Part shown: piece by piece, positions 51,501 to 57,190 of the stretch
How the letters are laid out: each line of letters opens with the position of its first letter
Position numbering within the stretch: position 1 is the stretch's first letter
Assembly: GCA_963678675.1 (NCBI GenBank)
Contig: OY783200.1
Location: 4,228,501-4,292,500 of the forward strand
Length of the DNA: 64,000 bases
Direction: 5' to 3'
From: Xiphydria camelus
Taxonomy: Eukaryota > Arthropoda > Insecta > Hymenoptera > Xiphydriidae
Notes under the pieces: generated by a model
What the model saw: only the letters and a program-made list of their open reading frames with translations
Databases searched by the model: none
What the model was told of the DNA's origin: nothing
Translations under genes and position numbers: made by a program

Positions 51501-54500
51501 CTGTAATCAATGTCGTTACGGTAGCAAGATTTTTTGTGCAGTTATATAATTTGTTGAAGTAGCAAAAATGTTACTCGTAATGTAAAGAATTGTATGAGAT
51601 TTCTAAAGAACTTTATACGCATCTACTAGCTTCCCGCCCGCGACTTCGTCCTCGTGGATCTCGAAGTGAATAAAAATTCCCGTACAAAATTTCATCCCAT
51701 TATTGTATCACTTTAAGGGACAAATTTGTAATTCTTAATTTCCAACCGAAAGGCCAAATAACAATTTTCATGGATGTAAAAAATGGGTTCGAAAAAGACG
51801 GATTTTTATACAAACTTACATCCCCTATTCTACCGCCTTAGGGGAAGAATTTCGTAAAATCCTTTCTTAGTAGGTGCTTACGTCACGAAAAAAACCAACT
51901 ATCCAAATTTCATGTAATTAGCTTCAGCGGTTTCTGTTCGGCGTGGATGAATCAGTCAATCAGGATGGGTTTTTTACCTCGCAAGGGGGCGCGAGAGTGG
52001 CCTTATTTTCAAGAGCGACGAAATCCGCCGGCCGAAGTAAACACTGAATGAAAGGCACCAAAAAGTCTGCTCGGTACGACAAATAATCGCCTATCGCGCG
52101 ATATTAAAGCGGCAAGCTGACGAAGTCTCGCCCGTGACGCTGCAATATTGTTGTCAAACAATCCTTACCGGTTCACGTGGCGCGATAAATGATCGCGCGA
52201 GTCTAGAGGGAACAATGACGCCTCGGCTACGAAATTGCGACACGAGTGAATATCGAGTTGCAGTTTTCTCAGAATGTTCAACGAAGCCACGATTATATCT
52301 CGAAAACGGCACACAGAGTCGCGCGGTCATTTCGACGAAAACTCCGCCAAGTCGACGATTAACGGGATGTCCGTTAATGCGCTGCCGAGTCCGAAATCGG
52401 TTTGACCGTAGTGTGAAGAAAACGGACCGAACGCGCGATCCGACGGGAAGCCACGAAATATTGCGGCAGTGACTCGATTCCGTCATTTCCGCGTAGAAGT
52501 GACACGCGATGAATGCAAAAAAAGGATAAATAATCGTCCCGCGGTATTAATTAGGCTCGTTCGTCATCTTTTTTTCGTCGAATAATCAGGGGTCGACTCT
52601 TGATGCGATTATCTCGTCAACCGCGAACTTTTCGGGCAAATGTGTAGTATACTTTTTTCAAGGTGGTACCTTGATCTACAAAAAAGTTCATTACCAATGT
52701 ACGCGAAAAGTGCACGAGTGAGGAGATAATCGCCGGCGAAGCGCGCCGTTGCCGTTGCTCGAAAGCAGAAAGAGGCGCGTGGCCGAGGCTCGTCGAATAT
52801 TATAAACACGCGGGATGTAACGCGCAATCGTCGCGTATTTATATGACAAAATAACATTGTCGCGAGGTCACGTCGATATATTATACCGCGTGAGTCTAAA
52901 CTTCTTCGCTGGGAAGAAAACTTGAATCACTATTACCTCATAATCTATAAGCTTTTAGCTCATGTTTGTATATTTTTTTTCAATGCCATATTTATGTATA
53001 ATATAGCAGTCTTATATCGATGTAGGCCAAAAGTTCATAAATATTGAGACATAGTGGCGATTCAACTGTAAAAACCAGGAAAAGTCAGGGAGTTCGGTCG
53101 GTCAGGGGAAAGTCAGAGAAATTTCAGGGAATTTTTGATAAATCCAGAGAGTTTTAGAGATTCTTCACTTCAATTATTTTATGTTAAATTCGTAGTAACT
53201 TTGATTAAAATCATTGCATCGCGTTAACCTAATCCTGGACAGTGAAAAGCTATTGAAATATAGAGAAAACGTATCGATGTATTTTAAATTTTAATATACA
53301 TGTGTAATAATTTTGGTATGTCAATTGTATCCCTCACCCGATTATCAAAATATGAAATATTCCGATTGGGACAAACACGTACGCAGTTGTTTCTATATAT
53401 GAACTATATTATTGTAGCCTATACATTTTTTCTTTACATCTCGTAAATTAAAGTCAGGAAAAATTAGTGATTTCAGTCAGGGAATTTTTTAAACAAAATT
53501 GAGTGGCCATCCTGTGAGATAGCAGCCATTGAAGTTTCTTTCCTAACGAGTAAATTTAGATTCATGTGATATATCCAAGAATCTCTAAACGAAAGTGCTA
53601 ACCCTATTGAAAAGATCCCATAAATTTCCACAGACAATTTCTATGAGAATCTGATGTGTTTTGAACACAGCAATTCCAGATATCCATTAGAAAAATTTGA
53701 GAAGGAGGAATAGGAATTCATTGGATTCTATGTGTATCTGAGAGATGATGAATAGGGATTTACCGAATTTTATACGTATCCGTAAAAACAAGTTGAATCC
53801 CATAAAGATAATAAAGACCTCTACACACGCCGTTCCATTTGTAATTACTAATAGAACCTTGCAGGATTTTATTTGTTTCTACAGATACACATAGAATCCA
53901 ATACATTCCCATTCATCTCTTTCATATTTTTGTGACAGTGTATCTGGAATTGCTGTGTCAGAAGCACATGAAATTCTCATGGGAATTCCCCGGGAATTTT
54001 ACAAGTTCTCTCTATGAGAATCTAATTCTTTTTCAATAGGGAGGAGTATTCGTCGTGATCGATTCCGCCCGACCGAGAAACTCTTAGCAACGTTTTTGCT
54101 GCTGAAAGCAGAGCTCTGATACAGTGCGAAGAAGCACGGAGACTTAGCGAAAAAAAAACTGTATATGTACAATTGGTACGTCGACGACGTTGAAGGGGGA
54201 GGGGCAACGGCATCTCTCCGTATATCACCCGGTCGCGGAGTCCCACCGTTTTCGCCGGGCGCCGTCGCCAGCGGTCGAGGTCGCGCCTCTAGCGCGCGCG
54301 GTTTCCTCGAAAAATGTGGCCCGAGATGAGCCCGGCGCCACGCGCGGCCCTAGCGCGGCATGGCGCGGCCGCCGCCGTCGGATTCTGCTCACTGCTGAGT
54401 TTCACTGTATTCGCTCGCGGCGAACACGCGCGCACTCACTCGCGCACCGCGGGCCACAGTACGCGTGTACGTGTCTCCCCCCACTCCGAGAAGAGGGAAC

Positions 54501-55116
54501 AGCACAGTCGGCACACATTCACAACCCGCGCGGCGTATACACACGCGCACGCGCGCGACCGCCCGCCGCGCCAGCCCGAATGTCACGCGTTCCCGTTCGG
54601 CCGCGGAGACGTTCTATATCGCGCGATAAAACGCGGATCGGCGAATTCCTGCTGCGACGTTGGAAAGAACACGAGGGCCGTCGATATGCCACGGATACGT
54701 GCGTGCGTCGTTTCGTAAGGCAGCACGGCGAGCACGCGTACTGTATTCCCCGTGCTTACGTTTGTTTTCGGCGACGCCATTGCGATTTTCCGAGAGGATT
54801 GCATATTTTTAGAGCCTCTCGCACACTTCATCACTGCGCAAGAACATCGGAGTTGCATAAAGTAAGAGAGAGAAAAAGAGTGACAGAGCGAGTACACCGA
54901 TACACTGTTAAATGTGGCGCGCGGCGCTCATTAAGAAAACAAAAATAAAAGACATTAGCAGGAGAAACATTTAGTGGATTAATGCTTACCTTCGTCTAGG
55001 AGGCGTTCTACGTGTATGAAGACATTAGGGAAAGCAGCTAGCTGCTTCCTGTCTTTTAGTAACTGTGACAGATAGTCCGCTATGCTTTGCGTCGTCGTGT
55101 TAGTATTATCACACAT
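11011..55116 (-). CDS. how: held out wings / quaking-type STAR RNA-binding protein (six coding segments, whole span)
   Basis: The coding sequence joins, in transcript order, 55116-54990, 23827-23694, 17587-17471, 14089-13946, 12804-12705 and 11333-11011. This is 945 nt, or 314 residues plus TGA. Intron phases are 1, 0, 0, 0, 1. Seen: QUA1 at about residues 10-58, a maxi-KH domain from about 80 to 170 with the GPRG loop at 96-99, QUA2 at about 175-198 ([20 protein letters not shown]), and a Tyr-rich tail. Known for the family: STAR proteins dimerise through QUA1 and bind ACUAAY plus UAAY RNA elements. HOW controls splicing, stability and export of mRNAs in mesoderm, tendon and glia. At 314 residues it is shorter than Drosophila HOW (about 400) because it lacks the Gln-rich N-terminus, and it is close to vertebrate QKI (about 340). 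The family assignment is near certain. Only the last exon's isoform choice is open. Confidence 0.97.
11532..12618. mobile_element. MITE family A, copy 2 (split by an insertion)
   Basis: The left arm, CATGAGGTTAAACTTACTCG, runs 11532-11592 and then breaks. The element resumes at about 12467 with ATGAACTTCTAG and ends in GCGAGTAAGTTTAGCCTCAC at 12618. Joined, the two parts give the same palindrome as the intact copy at 21148. Confidence 0.8.
11593..12466. mobile_element. insertion of about 870 bp inside MITE A copy 2
   Basis: Defined by the two broken halves of the host MITE. AT-rich, with many GTTGCT/AGCAAC words similar to those in the MITE B copies at 33190 and 46404. Its own ends are not obviously inverted. 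No open frame is seen. Confidence 0.55.
12705..12804 (-). CDS. how: how coding exon 5 (QUA2)
   Basis: Encodes residues 175-207 plus one base of codon 208. It reads [20 protein letters not shown] followed by [13 protein letters not shown]. This is the QUA2 helix, which in QKI/SF1 reads the UAAY half-site. The acceptor is GTTAGCAG|GCT and the donor is GCAG|GTATTT in phase 1. Ala/Val residues at the end lead into an Ala-rich linker completed in exon 6. Confidence 0.95.
12805..13945 (-). other. how intron 4 (1.14 kb)
   Basis: GT-AG intron, AT-rich in its middle. The phrase CAGTCCTCTGGT or close variants recur near 13252, 13451 and 13645, with a related ATTCCTCTG at about 13670. This is a dispersed short repeat or a degraded element. 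No coding content is seen. Confidence 0.8.
13946..14089 (-). CDS. how: how coding exon 4 (KH C-terminal half)
   Basis: Encodes residues 127-174 in 48 codons. It begins [13 protein letters not shown], continues with [16 protein letters not shown], and closes the maxi-KH helix with [12 protein letters not shown]. The acceptor is TTTAACCAG|GAG. The donor is read as GTG|GTGAGAG. A GT three bases earlier (CCC|GTGGTG) would also keep frame and delete one Val, but it fits the donor consensus less well. A long plus-strand open frame over this exon is only its antisense shadow. Confidence 0.95.
14400..14522. mobile_element. 123-bp inverted-repeat element
   Basis: Starts TTAACACGTTCGCGGCGG and ends CCGACGTGAACGTGTCAA, which pair imperfectly. 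A perfect 16-bp palindrome GTACCACCGGTGGTAC lies inside near 14486. Confidence 0.55.
14819..15454. mobile_element. 636-bp element with 14-bp TIRs and TTAA flanks
   Basis: Left end AGTAGTATGGTCAC (14819-14832) and right end GTGACCATACTACT (15441-15454) are perfect inverted repeats. Each is bordered by TTAA (14815-14818 and 15455-15458), consistent with a TTAA target duplication as made by piggyBac-type transposases, though the ends do not start with CCC. It has no coding capacity. An internal 34-bp perfect palindrome lies at 15058-15091. Confidence 0.65.
15058..15091. repeat. perfect 34-bp palindrome
   Basis: CCACGATACACTCAAACG followed directly by its own reverse complement from the centre at 15074/15075, with no spacer. 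It lies inside the TTAA-flanked element. Confidence 0.9.
17471..17587 (-). CDS. how: how coding exon 3 (KH domain core, GPRG loop)
   Basis: Encodes residues 88-126 in exactly 39 codons. [12 protein letters not shown] places the RNA-contacting GxxG loop at G96-P97-R98-G99. It is followed by a helix with [13 protein letters not shown] and the conserved [12 protein letters not shown]. The acceptor is TTTTCCAG|TTC and the donor AAG|GTAACT. The segment is nearly identical to Drosophila HOW and vertebrate QKI, which makes it the strongest single piece of evidence for the locus. Confidence 0.98.
17675..18015. repeat. stretch with recurring CCAAT/CAATA words
   Basis: GCCCAATAAA, GTCCAATAAA, GACCAATACG, GCCAATGAAA, GACCAATGCG, GCTCAATAAA and GCCAATTGGG recur every 40-80 bp, mixed with ATCGAT/GATAAG words. 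This could be a decayed tandem repeat or a cis-regulatory cluster in intron 2. Confidence 0.35.
19845..20520. repeat. dispersed repeat R35 (one unit, interrupted)
   Basis: Contains CAAAGGAAATATA, CGATATATCGATCTTCCTTTGAGAT and CGCTGATTACGAAAAGCG, the same words in the same order as the tandem copies at 35030-35900. Interrupted by the hairpin element 19952-20188. Confidence 0.65.
19952..20188. mobile_element. 237-bp near-perfect hairpin element
   Basis: Outer ends CATATCGCTGCTT and AAGCAGCGATATG pair. So do AAGACCGTCACAACTC / GAGTTGTGACGGTCTT and a long inner arm with ACAAATTCAAATTAAAAGCT, around a 12-nt loop. The element is non-coding and sits within a dispersed repeat, which shows it is an insertion. 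Confidence 0.8.
21148..21360. mobile_element. MITE family A, intact copy 3
   Basis: About 213 bp with arms of about 100 bp that are near-complete reverse complements: start CACGAGGCTAAACTTATTCG, end AATAAGTTCAGCCTCGCATG. The central hallmark is AATCTTCAAAAAAGTATTAT. It serves here as the reference copy. It has no coding capacity and would fold as a single long hairpin. Confidence 0.85.
23694..23827 (-). CDS. how: how coding exon 2 (QUA1 end and KH entry strand)
   Basis: Encodes the split Glu 43 and residues 44-87. The piece begins [20 protein letters not shown] and ends in [10 protein letters not shown], the strand leading into the maxi-KH fold in all HOW/QKI proteins. The acceptor is TTGTTGCAG|AA, preceded by a pyrimidine-rich stretch, and the donor is GAT|GTGAGT. 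Its 134 nt equals 2 plus 44 codons, so it joins exon 1 (phase 1) and exon 3 (phase 0) without adjustment. Confidence 0.96.
23828..28480 (-). other. how intron 1, 3' part, unique sequence
   Basis: No exon, RNA gene or clear repeat is recognised here. 26.0-27.5 kb is CpG-rich with several overlapping open frames on both strands. The longest (26716-27339, plus) has arginine-rich composition and no domain that I recognise. The stretch is read as non-coding intron. Confidence 0.6.
28486..28499. repeat. poly(G) run of 14
   Basis: Uninterrupted G homopolymer in intron 1. Similar G or C runs lie at 1084-1100, 32549-32566, 33519-33533, 33878-33887 and 59260-59274. Confidence 0.9.
28600..29120. other. 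G-rich block and CpG-rich segment in intron 1
   Basis: 28634-28728 is dense in G runs of three to six on the plus strand, so G-quadruplexes are possible. It is followed by CpG-rich sequence with GCTCGCTCGC and a GA/AAG microsatellite (29041-29088). The composition is promoter-like, but no splice site or coding start can be tied to it. Confidence 0.4.
29125..29392. repeat. low-complexity A-rich tract with TAAGTAA words
   Basis: A 260-bp purine/A-rich stretch made of repeated AATAAAG, AAGTAA, ACTAAGT and AACTAA words. It abuts a long GA microsatellite. It is simple-sequence DNA. Confidence 0.7.
29393..29467. repeat. (AG)37 microsatellite
   Basis: Seventy-five uninterrupted bases of alternating A and G, the longest perfect microsatellite in the window. 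Confidence 0.95.
29968..30387. mobile_element. 420-bp element with long imperfect TIRs
   Basis: The left end GTAAAAAAAAAGTATGGC, with GGACAAGTTGAACCAAAAAA further in, pairs with the right end CCATACTTTTTTGGTTCCAA ... GCCATACTTTAGCCGTACC. The arms are about 60 bp. The ends begin with CCC. The AT-rich interior is non-coding. Confidence 0.7.
30388..33189 (-). other. how intron 1 stretch, mostly unique
   Basis: 30.5-32.4 kb is CpG-rich unique intron. It is followed by an 18-base C run (32549-32566) and about 600 bp of AT-rich sequence. Overlapping open frames at 31.3-31.8 kb on both strands have no recognisable domain. Confidence 0.55.
33190..33482. mobile_element. MITE family B, copy 1 (TA-flanked)
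   Basis: Inverted ends CACGAAAAATAATTACTTCG and its diverged partner ending CATTTTTTCTCCGTG, with CAGCAAAAC and GAACT following on both sides. TA flanks each end (33188-33189 and 33483-33484), as for Tc1/mariner-type MITEs. The interior repeats GTTGCTACCG/GGCAGCAA-type words. Confidence 0.7.
33485..34121 (-). other. how intron 1 stretch
   Basis: Contains C runs of 15 (33519-33533) and 10 (33878-33887) and otherwise unique CpG-rich sequence. The overlapping minus-strand frames of up to 160 codons show no recognisable protein and are taken as chance. Confidence 0.5.
34122..34500. mobile_element. palindromic MITE, about 380 bp
   Basis: Left part ATCCCCGGCAGAAACAAGAT ... TTTATGTCAATTCCACGCTA ... 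TGTAGTTTTCCATAGTA is mirrored at the right end by TACTATGGAAAACTACA ... TAGCGTAGAATTGACATAAA ... GTCGGGGAT. The arms are about 85 bp. No coding capacity. Confidence 0.75.
34583..34624. repeat. (GA)n microsatellite
   Basis: About 42 bp of GA repeats with two AAA interruptions. Confidence 0.85.
35030..35900. repeat. degenerate tandem repeat, unit about 280-320 bp (R35)
   Basis: CGCTGATTACGA recurs at about 35227, 35549 and 35830. AGAGCTCGATTATAAAAAT and variants occur at about 35106, 35430 and 35737. Words such as CTCAAAGGAAATATAAGATA and ATCTCGATGTTCCTTTGAGA are shared. It has about three units and is related to the single unit at 19845-20520. Confidence 0.7.
36010..41127 (-). other. how intron 1, middle part
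   Basis: Mostly unique CpG-rich intron. It includes a degenerate tandem repeat at 38400-38835 (listed separately). Open frames of up to 162 codons on both strands at 37.7-40.7 kb overlap one another, show no recognisable domain and are treated as chance frames. An (AAG) run lies at 35989-36005, just before this stretch. Confidence 0.6.
38400..38835. repeat. degenerate tandem repeat, three units of about 160-195 bp
   Basis: GTTTTCAAT followed by GCAAAGTC-like and ACCTGTTCTC-like words recurs with the first word at about 38418, 38611 and 38773. GCGATGCG/GATGCG words also recur between them. It is highly diverged. No protein is recognised across it. Confidence 0.5.
41128..41817. repeat. dispersed repeat R41, copy 1
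   Basis: Begins ATTTTAGAGGAAATAGAGGA. It shares a long ordered set of words with 42920-43435, including AGAAAAAATATTGAATTAT, AACTTAAAAAATAGG and AGATAAAGTAG. In this copy the last segment (GAAACTCGCGAGTTTT ... ATGTAGATCGAT) is present twice, at about 41563-41665 and 41719-41820. AT-rich and non-coding. Confidence 0.65.
41818..42919 (-). other. unique intron 1 sequence between the two R41 copies
   Basis: CpG-rich with a GA microsatellite at 42541-42576. A minus-strand open frame of 190 codons and a plus-strand frame of 155 codons overlap at 41.8-42.4 kb. Neither resembles a known protein. Confidence 0.5.
42541..42576. repeat. (GA)18 microsatellite
   Basis: Uninterrupted GA dinucleotide run. 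Confidence 0.9.
42920..43435. repeat. dispersed repeat R41, copy 2
   Basis: Same start (ATTTTAGAGGAAATAGAGGA) and order as copy 1, same orientation, about 1.8 kb away. It is shorter because the terminal duplication of copy 1 is absent. Confidence 0.65.
44474..44696. mobile_element. palindromic MITE, 223 bp
   Basis: GTACTCCCGGCGACACGGAT ... GTTGGTGACTTTTTAAAAT at the left is mirrored by ATTTTAAAAAGTCACCAGC ... CCACGACACTAGGAGTAC at the right. Inner arms carry AATTCTCATGCT and AGCATGAGAATTAAT. Non-coding. Confidence 0.75.
44700..46060. other. GC-rich CpG island-like block inside intron 1
   Basis: Strongly GC/CpG-rich compared with its flanks. It carries GCGCATGCGC at 44778-44787 and a related TGCGCATGCGG near 45740. 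Its composition resembles the gene's own promoter at 55-56 kb, so an internal promoter or enhancer is possible. No initiator, first exon or splice donor can be proven. A 145-bp hairpin element (45753-45897) sits inside. Confidence 0.4.
45753..45897. mobile_element. 145-bp hairpin element
   Basis: ATATCGCTTGCTGAATGCAA at the left pairs with TTGCATTCAACAAGCGATAT at the right. The stem continues through TAGTGGCACAAGTCAAAAA, leaving a loop of about 30 nt. One mismatch in the first 35 bp indicates recent insertion. Confidence 0.85.
46404..46636. mobile_element. MITE family B, copy 2
   Basis: Starts CACAGAAAAAATGATTATGC with CAGCAAAACCGAGTTTTGCT following. It ends AAACTGCAAAATCATTTTTT. Same interior vocabulary (GGCAGCAAAA, TTGCTGCCAC) as copy 1 at 33190. 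Confidence 0.7.
46637..47520 (-). other. unique intron 1 sequence
   Basis: AT-rich to 47.0 kb, then CpG-rich. No gene, repeat or convincing regulatory structure is recognised. Confidence 0.5.
47523..47676. mobile_element. MITE family A' (short subfamily), copy 4
   Basis: GATTATCTCATTACCTGTGG ... GTATAGACCTTTTTTGTAGA is mirrored by CTTCAAAAAAGTATTTACC ... CATAGGTGACGAAATAATAG. It shares the core of family A but lacks the TTTAGCCTCATG ends. Confidence 0.65.
47710..47866. mobile_element. MITE family A', copy 5
   Basis: GATTATCTCGTTATCCATGG ... ACTTTTTTGTAGATC is mirrored by GATCTACAAAAAAGGTC ... CCACAAGTAACGAGATAAT. Lies only about 35 bp from copy 4. Confidence 0.65.
47867..48832 (-). other. 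unique intron 1 sequence
   Basis: CpG-rich first half (47.9-48.1 kb), then unique sequence with a plus-strand open frame of 153 codons (48341-48802) that resembles nothing I know. Confidence 0.5.
49853..49939 (+). pseudogene. N-terminal fragment of pogo-like transposase
   Basis: A 28-codon frame beginning [10 protein letters not shown], with [12 protein letters not shown] before a TAA. Pogo/Tigger-type transposases begin with a short basic MP-x-K-x-K segment and a W-x-x-x-x-L-x-x-A psq-type helix, and this matches that outline. Everything downstream (the DDE catalytic domain) is missing. Identification rests on the outline plus its place between the TIRs. Confidence 0.5.
49952..50116 (+). 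pseudogene. C-terminal zinc-finger remnant of pogo-like transposase (frameshifted)
   Basis: [12 protein letters not shown] in one frame, then after a frame change [20 protein letters not shown], ending KAIKKKR and TAA. The C-x2-C ... W-L-x-C-x2-C-x2-W-x-H-x2-C spacing is the PHD-like finger found at the end of many insect pogo-type transposases. The frame break shows it is dead. Confidence 0.6.
50523..51160 (-). other. unique intron 1 sequence
   Basis: CpG-moderate intron without recognisable gene or repeat. Confidence 0.5.
51161..51610. repeat. AT-rich repeat related to element C
   Basis: Starts CCCTGTTTAAAAAAAACC and carries AAATAGCAATTCCATGGAA and TTGTGGAAATATGG-like words that resemble the termini of the element at 53602. 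The right boundary is unclear. Confidence 0.35.
51625..51964 (+). repeat. retrotransposon/SINE-like insect repeat
   Basis: Contains TTCCCGCCCGCGACTTCGTC near the start, ACCGCCTTAGGGGAAGAATT and AAATCCTTTCTTAGTAGGTG in the middle, CCAAATTTCATGTAATTAGC and AATCAGTCAATCAGG at the end. This string of words is characteristic of a very widespread insect interspersed repeat, thought to be the 3' part of a non-LTR element or SINE. The exact family cannot be named from sequence alone. Confidence 0.6.
51965..52602 (-). other. unique intron 1 sequence
   Basis: CpG-containing intron, no recognised gene. The open frames at 52134-52486 on both strands are mirror shadows with no known domain. Confidence 0.5.
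52603..52744. mobile_element. MITE family A', copy 6
   Basis: GCGATTATCTCGTCAACCGC ... GTATACTTTTTTCAAGG is mirrored by CTACAAAAAAGTTCATTACC ... GTGAGGAGATAATCGC. Same short subfamily as copies 4 and 5. Confidence 0.65.
52887..53569. mobile_element. MITE family A, copy 7 (split by an insertion)
   Basis: CGCGTGAGTCTAAACTTCTT starts the left arm. GTAGGCCAAAAGTTCATAAA marks the far side of the loop. The right end, TTTCTTTCCTAACGAGTAAA, appears only after a 450-bp insert. GAGACATAGTGGCGATTCAA before and GAGATAGCAGCCATTGAAG after the insert look like a diverged 16-19 bp target duplication. Confidence 0.75.
53063..53510. mobile_element. GTCAGGGAAA-type insertion in MITE A copy 7
   Basis: Begins AAAACCAGGAAAAGTCAGGG with repeated GTCAGGGAA/TCAGGGAATTT words, and has similar words near its end (GTCAGGAAAAATTAG, CAGTCAGGGAATTTTT). 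AT-rich and non-coding. Its class is uncertain. Confidence 0.5.
53602..54041. mobile_element. 440-bp inverted-repeat element C
   Basis: CCCTATTGAAAAGATCCCAT at the left and TAATTCTTTTTCAATAGGG at the right are inverted. TTCTATGAGAATCTGATGTG and CACAGCAATTCCAGATA are matched by mirrored forms further in. Non-coding, about 60 bp from MITE A copy 7 and adjacent to the exon 1 CpG island. Confidence 0.75.
54190..54960. other. CpG-rich start of intron 1
   Basis: Sequence immediately 3' of coding exon 1 on the transcript. It is extremely CpG-rich and continues the island that covers the promoter. Two plus-strand open frames (252 and 134 codons) arise here from Arg/Ala/His-rich GC composition and overlap each other in different frames. 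They are not called as genes. Confidence 0.55.
54990..55116 (-). CDS. how: how coding exon 1 (start codon, QUA1 N-terminal half)
   Basis: Encodes residues 1-42 plus one base of codon 43. It starts [20 protein letters not shown] and runs on to ERLLDE. The motif [33 protein letters not shown] is the QUA1 dimerisation helix pair typical of HOW/QKI. The start at 55114-55116 is chosen because an in-frame TAA lies three codons upstream and no AG acceptor intervenes, so the 5' UTR is contiguous. The donor is GAAG|GTAAGC with GT at 54988-54989 on the minus strand. It leaves phase 1, which fits exon 2 exactly. Confidence 0.96.
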
Positions 55117-55732
55117 TGCAAATTATTTGATTATTTTAACGTTGCGAGATCGCGAAGTTATCGAGACGATGATTATGGGACAAATTCCGCGGAGTTGCGG
55201 TGCAGGTGCGTGTCGGTGTGCGTGTAATCGTGTGTGCCGCTGGTCTGTCACTGCTGCGCGTCACCGCGTGCGTCTTCCCTCTCGCGCGCGAGGAAATACG
55301 GTATTATTAAAAGTCGAGAGAAAAAAAAAGAGAATTCTGCTGCTGCGTTGTAAGTCGCGTGCGTTTGTCTCTCTGCTCTTATTTTCACTTCCTTTGGCGT
55401 GTAAGAGATTATGTGGGTAGAAGGGGGCGGGGCGGGGGGAGAACTTGGAAGTGCGGCGAATTCTGTACACGCTGCTAGGGTGGGTGCACGTTTCTTTTAA
55501 TTTTATGTCAATTATCCTCGTTTTACTCTCGTTACGCTCGTGCGAAGGTATTATTAGGTAACAACAACGTTAGAGAGAGAGCGGATCCCTCTCTCGCGTT
55601 CTGGACTCCGGTTATGGTTACAAACGGGTTGCGGATAGTCGGGTTGTAAGTAAGTACGCGCGCTACGGGACTCTCGGCTCTACTGCGCCACGCTGTATGT
55701 GCCCGGCCGAGCCAGCCGCGCGGCCACGAGCC

Positions 55733-55742
55733 GCGCATGCGC
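55733..55742. promoter_or_regulatory. NRF-1/Ewg-type site GCGCATGCGC
   Basis: Perfect 10-bp palindrome matching the NRF-1/Erect wing consensus, about 620 bp upstream of the start codon in the CpG island. The motif is seen; binding is inferred. Confidence 0.45.
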
Positions 55743-55978
55743 GGCCGACCGGCTATGGCAGGAGGGGAAGGGGAAGTGTGGCCCGGCTTCCACCATACGC
55801 CGTGCCGCCCACTACCATATACGGCCTCCGCATACGCGCGAGAATCGAGATACGCGCCATACCACGGGCGCGTGGAAGTTGGATGTGTTTCTTCTGCAAT
55901 AACTACGCCCGCTTCTTAGCTCCGTCGCGAGAGAGAGCTCGGGAGAGGAGTTGCGAGTATACGCACCATACCGGTCCG

Positions 55979-55997
55979 TCTCTCTCTCTCTCTCTCT
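55979..55997. promoter_or_regulatory. CT/GA tract, possible GAGA-factor site
   Basis: (CT)9 in the promoter island, i.e. GAGAGAGAG on the transcribed gene's strand. GAGA factor (Trl) binds such tracts in insect promoters. It may also be a simple microsatellite. Confidence 0.35.
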
Positions 55998-56309
55998 TCG
56001 TCTCTAACCGCACGCTGCGCCCTTCTCGCTCCTCCACCAAGTGCGATCGTGCTGCTGCTGCTCCATGCTGCGCCGCGTGCCCCTTCCTAACTACCTCGCC
56101 TGACCGACGCACACCACGCAACCCGCTCTCCACCGCCGCGCGCGGTATGATCCCTCGCAGGGTACCTAGGCTGTTGTGGCGATTACGGCACTCCGACGTA
56201 CGTCGCTCTACCCCTTTCGGAGCTGCTCAAGATCGAAGAGGCGCCCCGCGCTGTGGTTTCCGGGGGAGGGGGAGCCCGTAAAGCGAATATTCGGAACTCC
56301 GTAATCGCA

Positions 56310-57190
56310 AAAGTTATCGCCCATATAGCACAAAAGTATTTTGAAAATAATATTAAAAAAGACTGGTGAAAGGTTTTAATATTATGGAAATATTTTTAAA
56401 TATGTTTAAAACATGTTAGAAATATTTTTAAATGTAAATATGTCCGTTAAAAGACCTAGCTCTGGATGTTTAACAGTATTTTAGCAATATTTCTGAATTT
56501 GTTTTACAAAAAATAAACCCAAAACTGATTAAAAGAGTGTTTTAGGGTAATAACCCGCATAGCACAAAAATATTTTCATGAAAAATTATAATAATTGCGA
56601 AAATGGTTTAAAATATGTTTGAAGCACGTTCGAAACATTTTTCAAATATAAAAATGAACAGAAAAATCTGGTTTTGGACATTTCAGCGATATTTTACAAG
56701 TGCTCTTGAAATTTTCAGTGATTTTATTCTACACCAAGTATAATCTGTGCAATGTCAATGAAAACTTATCCGTTCATTAATTTTCTTATCACTATTCCGT
56801 TACATCATTTAAAAATTATAGTAGGTCCTCTATTAACATTATTTTATATTAACATTTGAACAAATTAGTTGCAGTGTACTCGAAAATTTCAGGTACTTAT
56901 TTGCTCTGTTGTACTGTACGAATAAAACCACATAAACATTTGAAATGTAGATTTATTTATTTCTCGAAAATCGAAAGATTCATATTCATCGGTTGACAAG
57001 AGAACATGAATATATATATTTTAAACGTTTCAGCAGATATATTTCAGAAAATATATCTGGAATATTTCAAAAGTATTTGAAATAAAATATTTTGAAAAAT
57101 ACTTCTACAAAATATTGAAGCAATATTTCAAATACAATGAGAGGGGAAATACATTTTTTCAATATTTTTGAAACTTCATATGCGAGAGGG
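56310..57190. repeat. AT-rich repeat region with two direct copies
   Basis: CATATAGCACAAAAGTATTTT (about 56323) and GCATAGCACAAAAATATTTT (about 56564) begin two related blocks with CTGGATGTTT/TTGGACATTT and AGCAATATTT/AGCGATATTT. The 3' part is a run of AATATTTTGAAAA/AATATTTCAAAA words. Probably a degraded transposon family. Confidence 0.5.

Larger units (their letters stand above)
55117..56280 (-). promoter_or_regulatory. how: how 5' UTR and CpG-island promoter region
   Basis: Directly upstream of the start codon on the minus strand. The first ~60 bases are AT-rich with an in-frame TAA. Beyond about 55180 the sequence becomes CpG-rich, with a palindromic GCGCATGCGC and a long CT/GA tract. 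These are features of broad, TATA-less insect promoters. No convincing TATA box was seen and the transcription start cannot be placed exactly. CpG density drops abruptly near 56280, which I take as the upstream edge. Confidence 0.55.

Noticed and set aside
54190..54948. 252-codon plus-strand open frame near the how promoter
   Set aside because: Arg/His/Ala-rich translation from CpG-rich DNA, overlapped by another long frame (54314-54718), with no domain, and opposite to a proven exon's gene. Typical chance frame in a CpG island.
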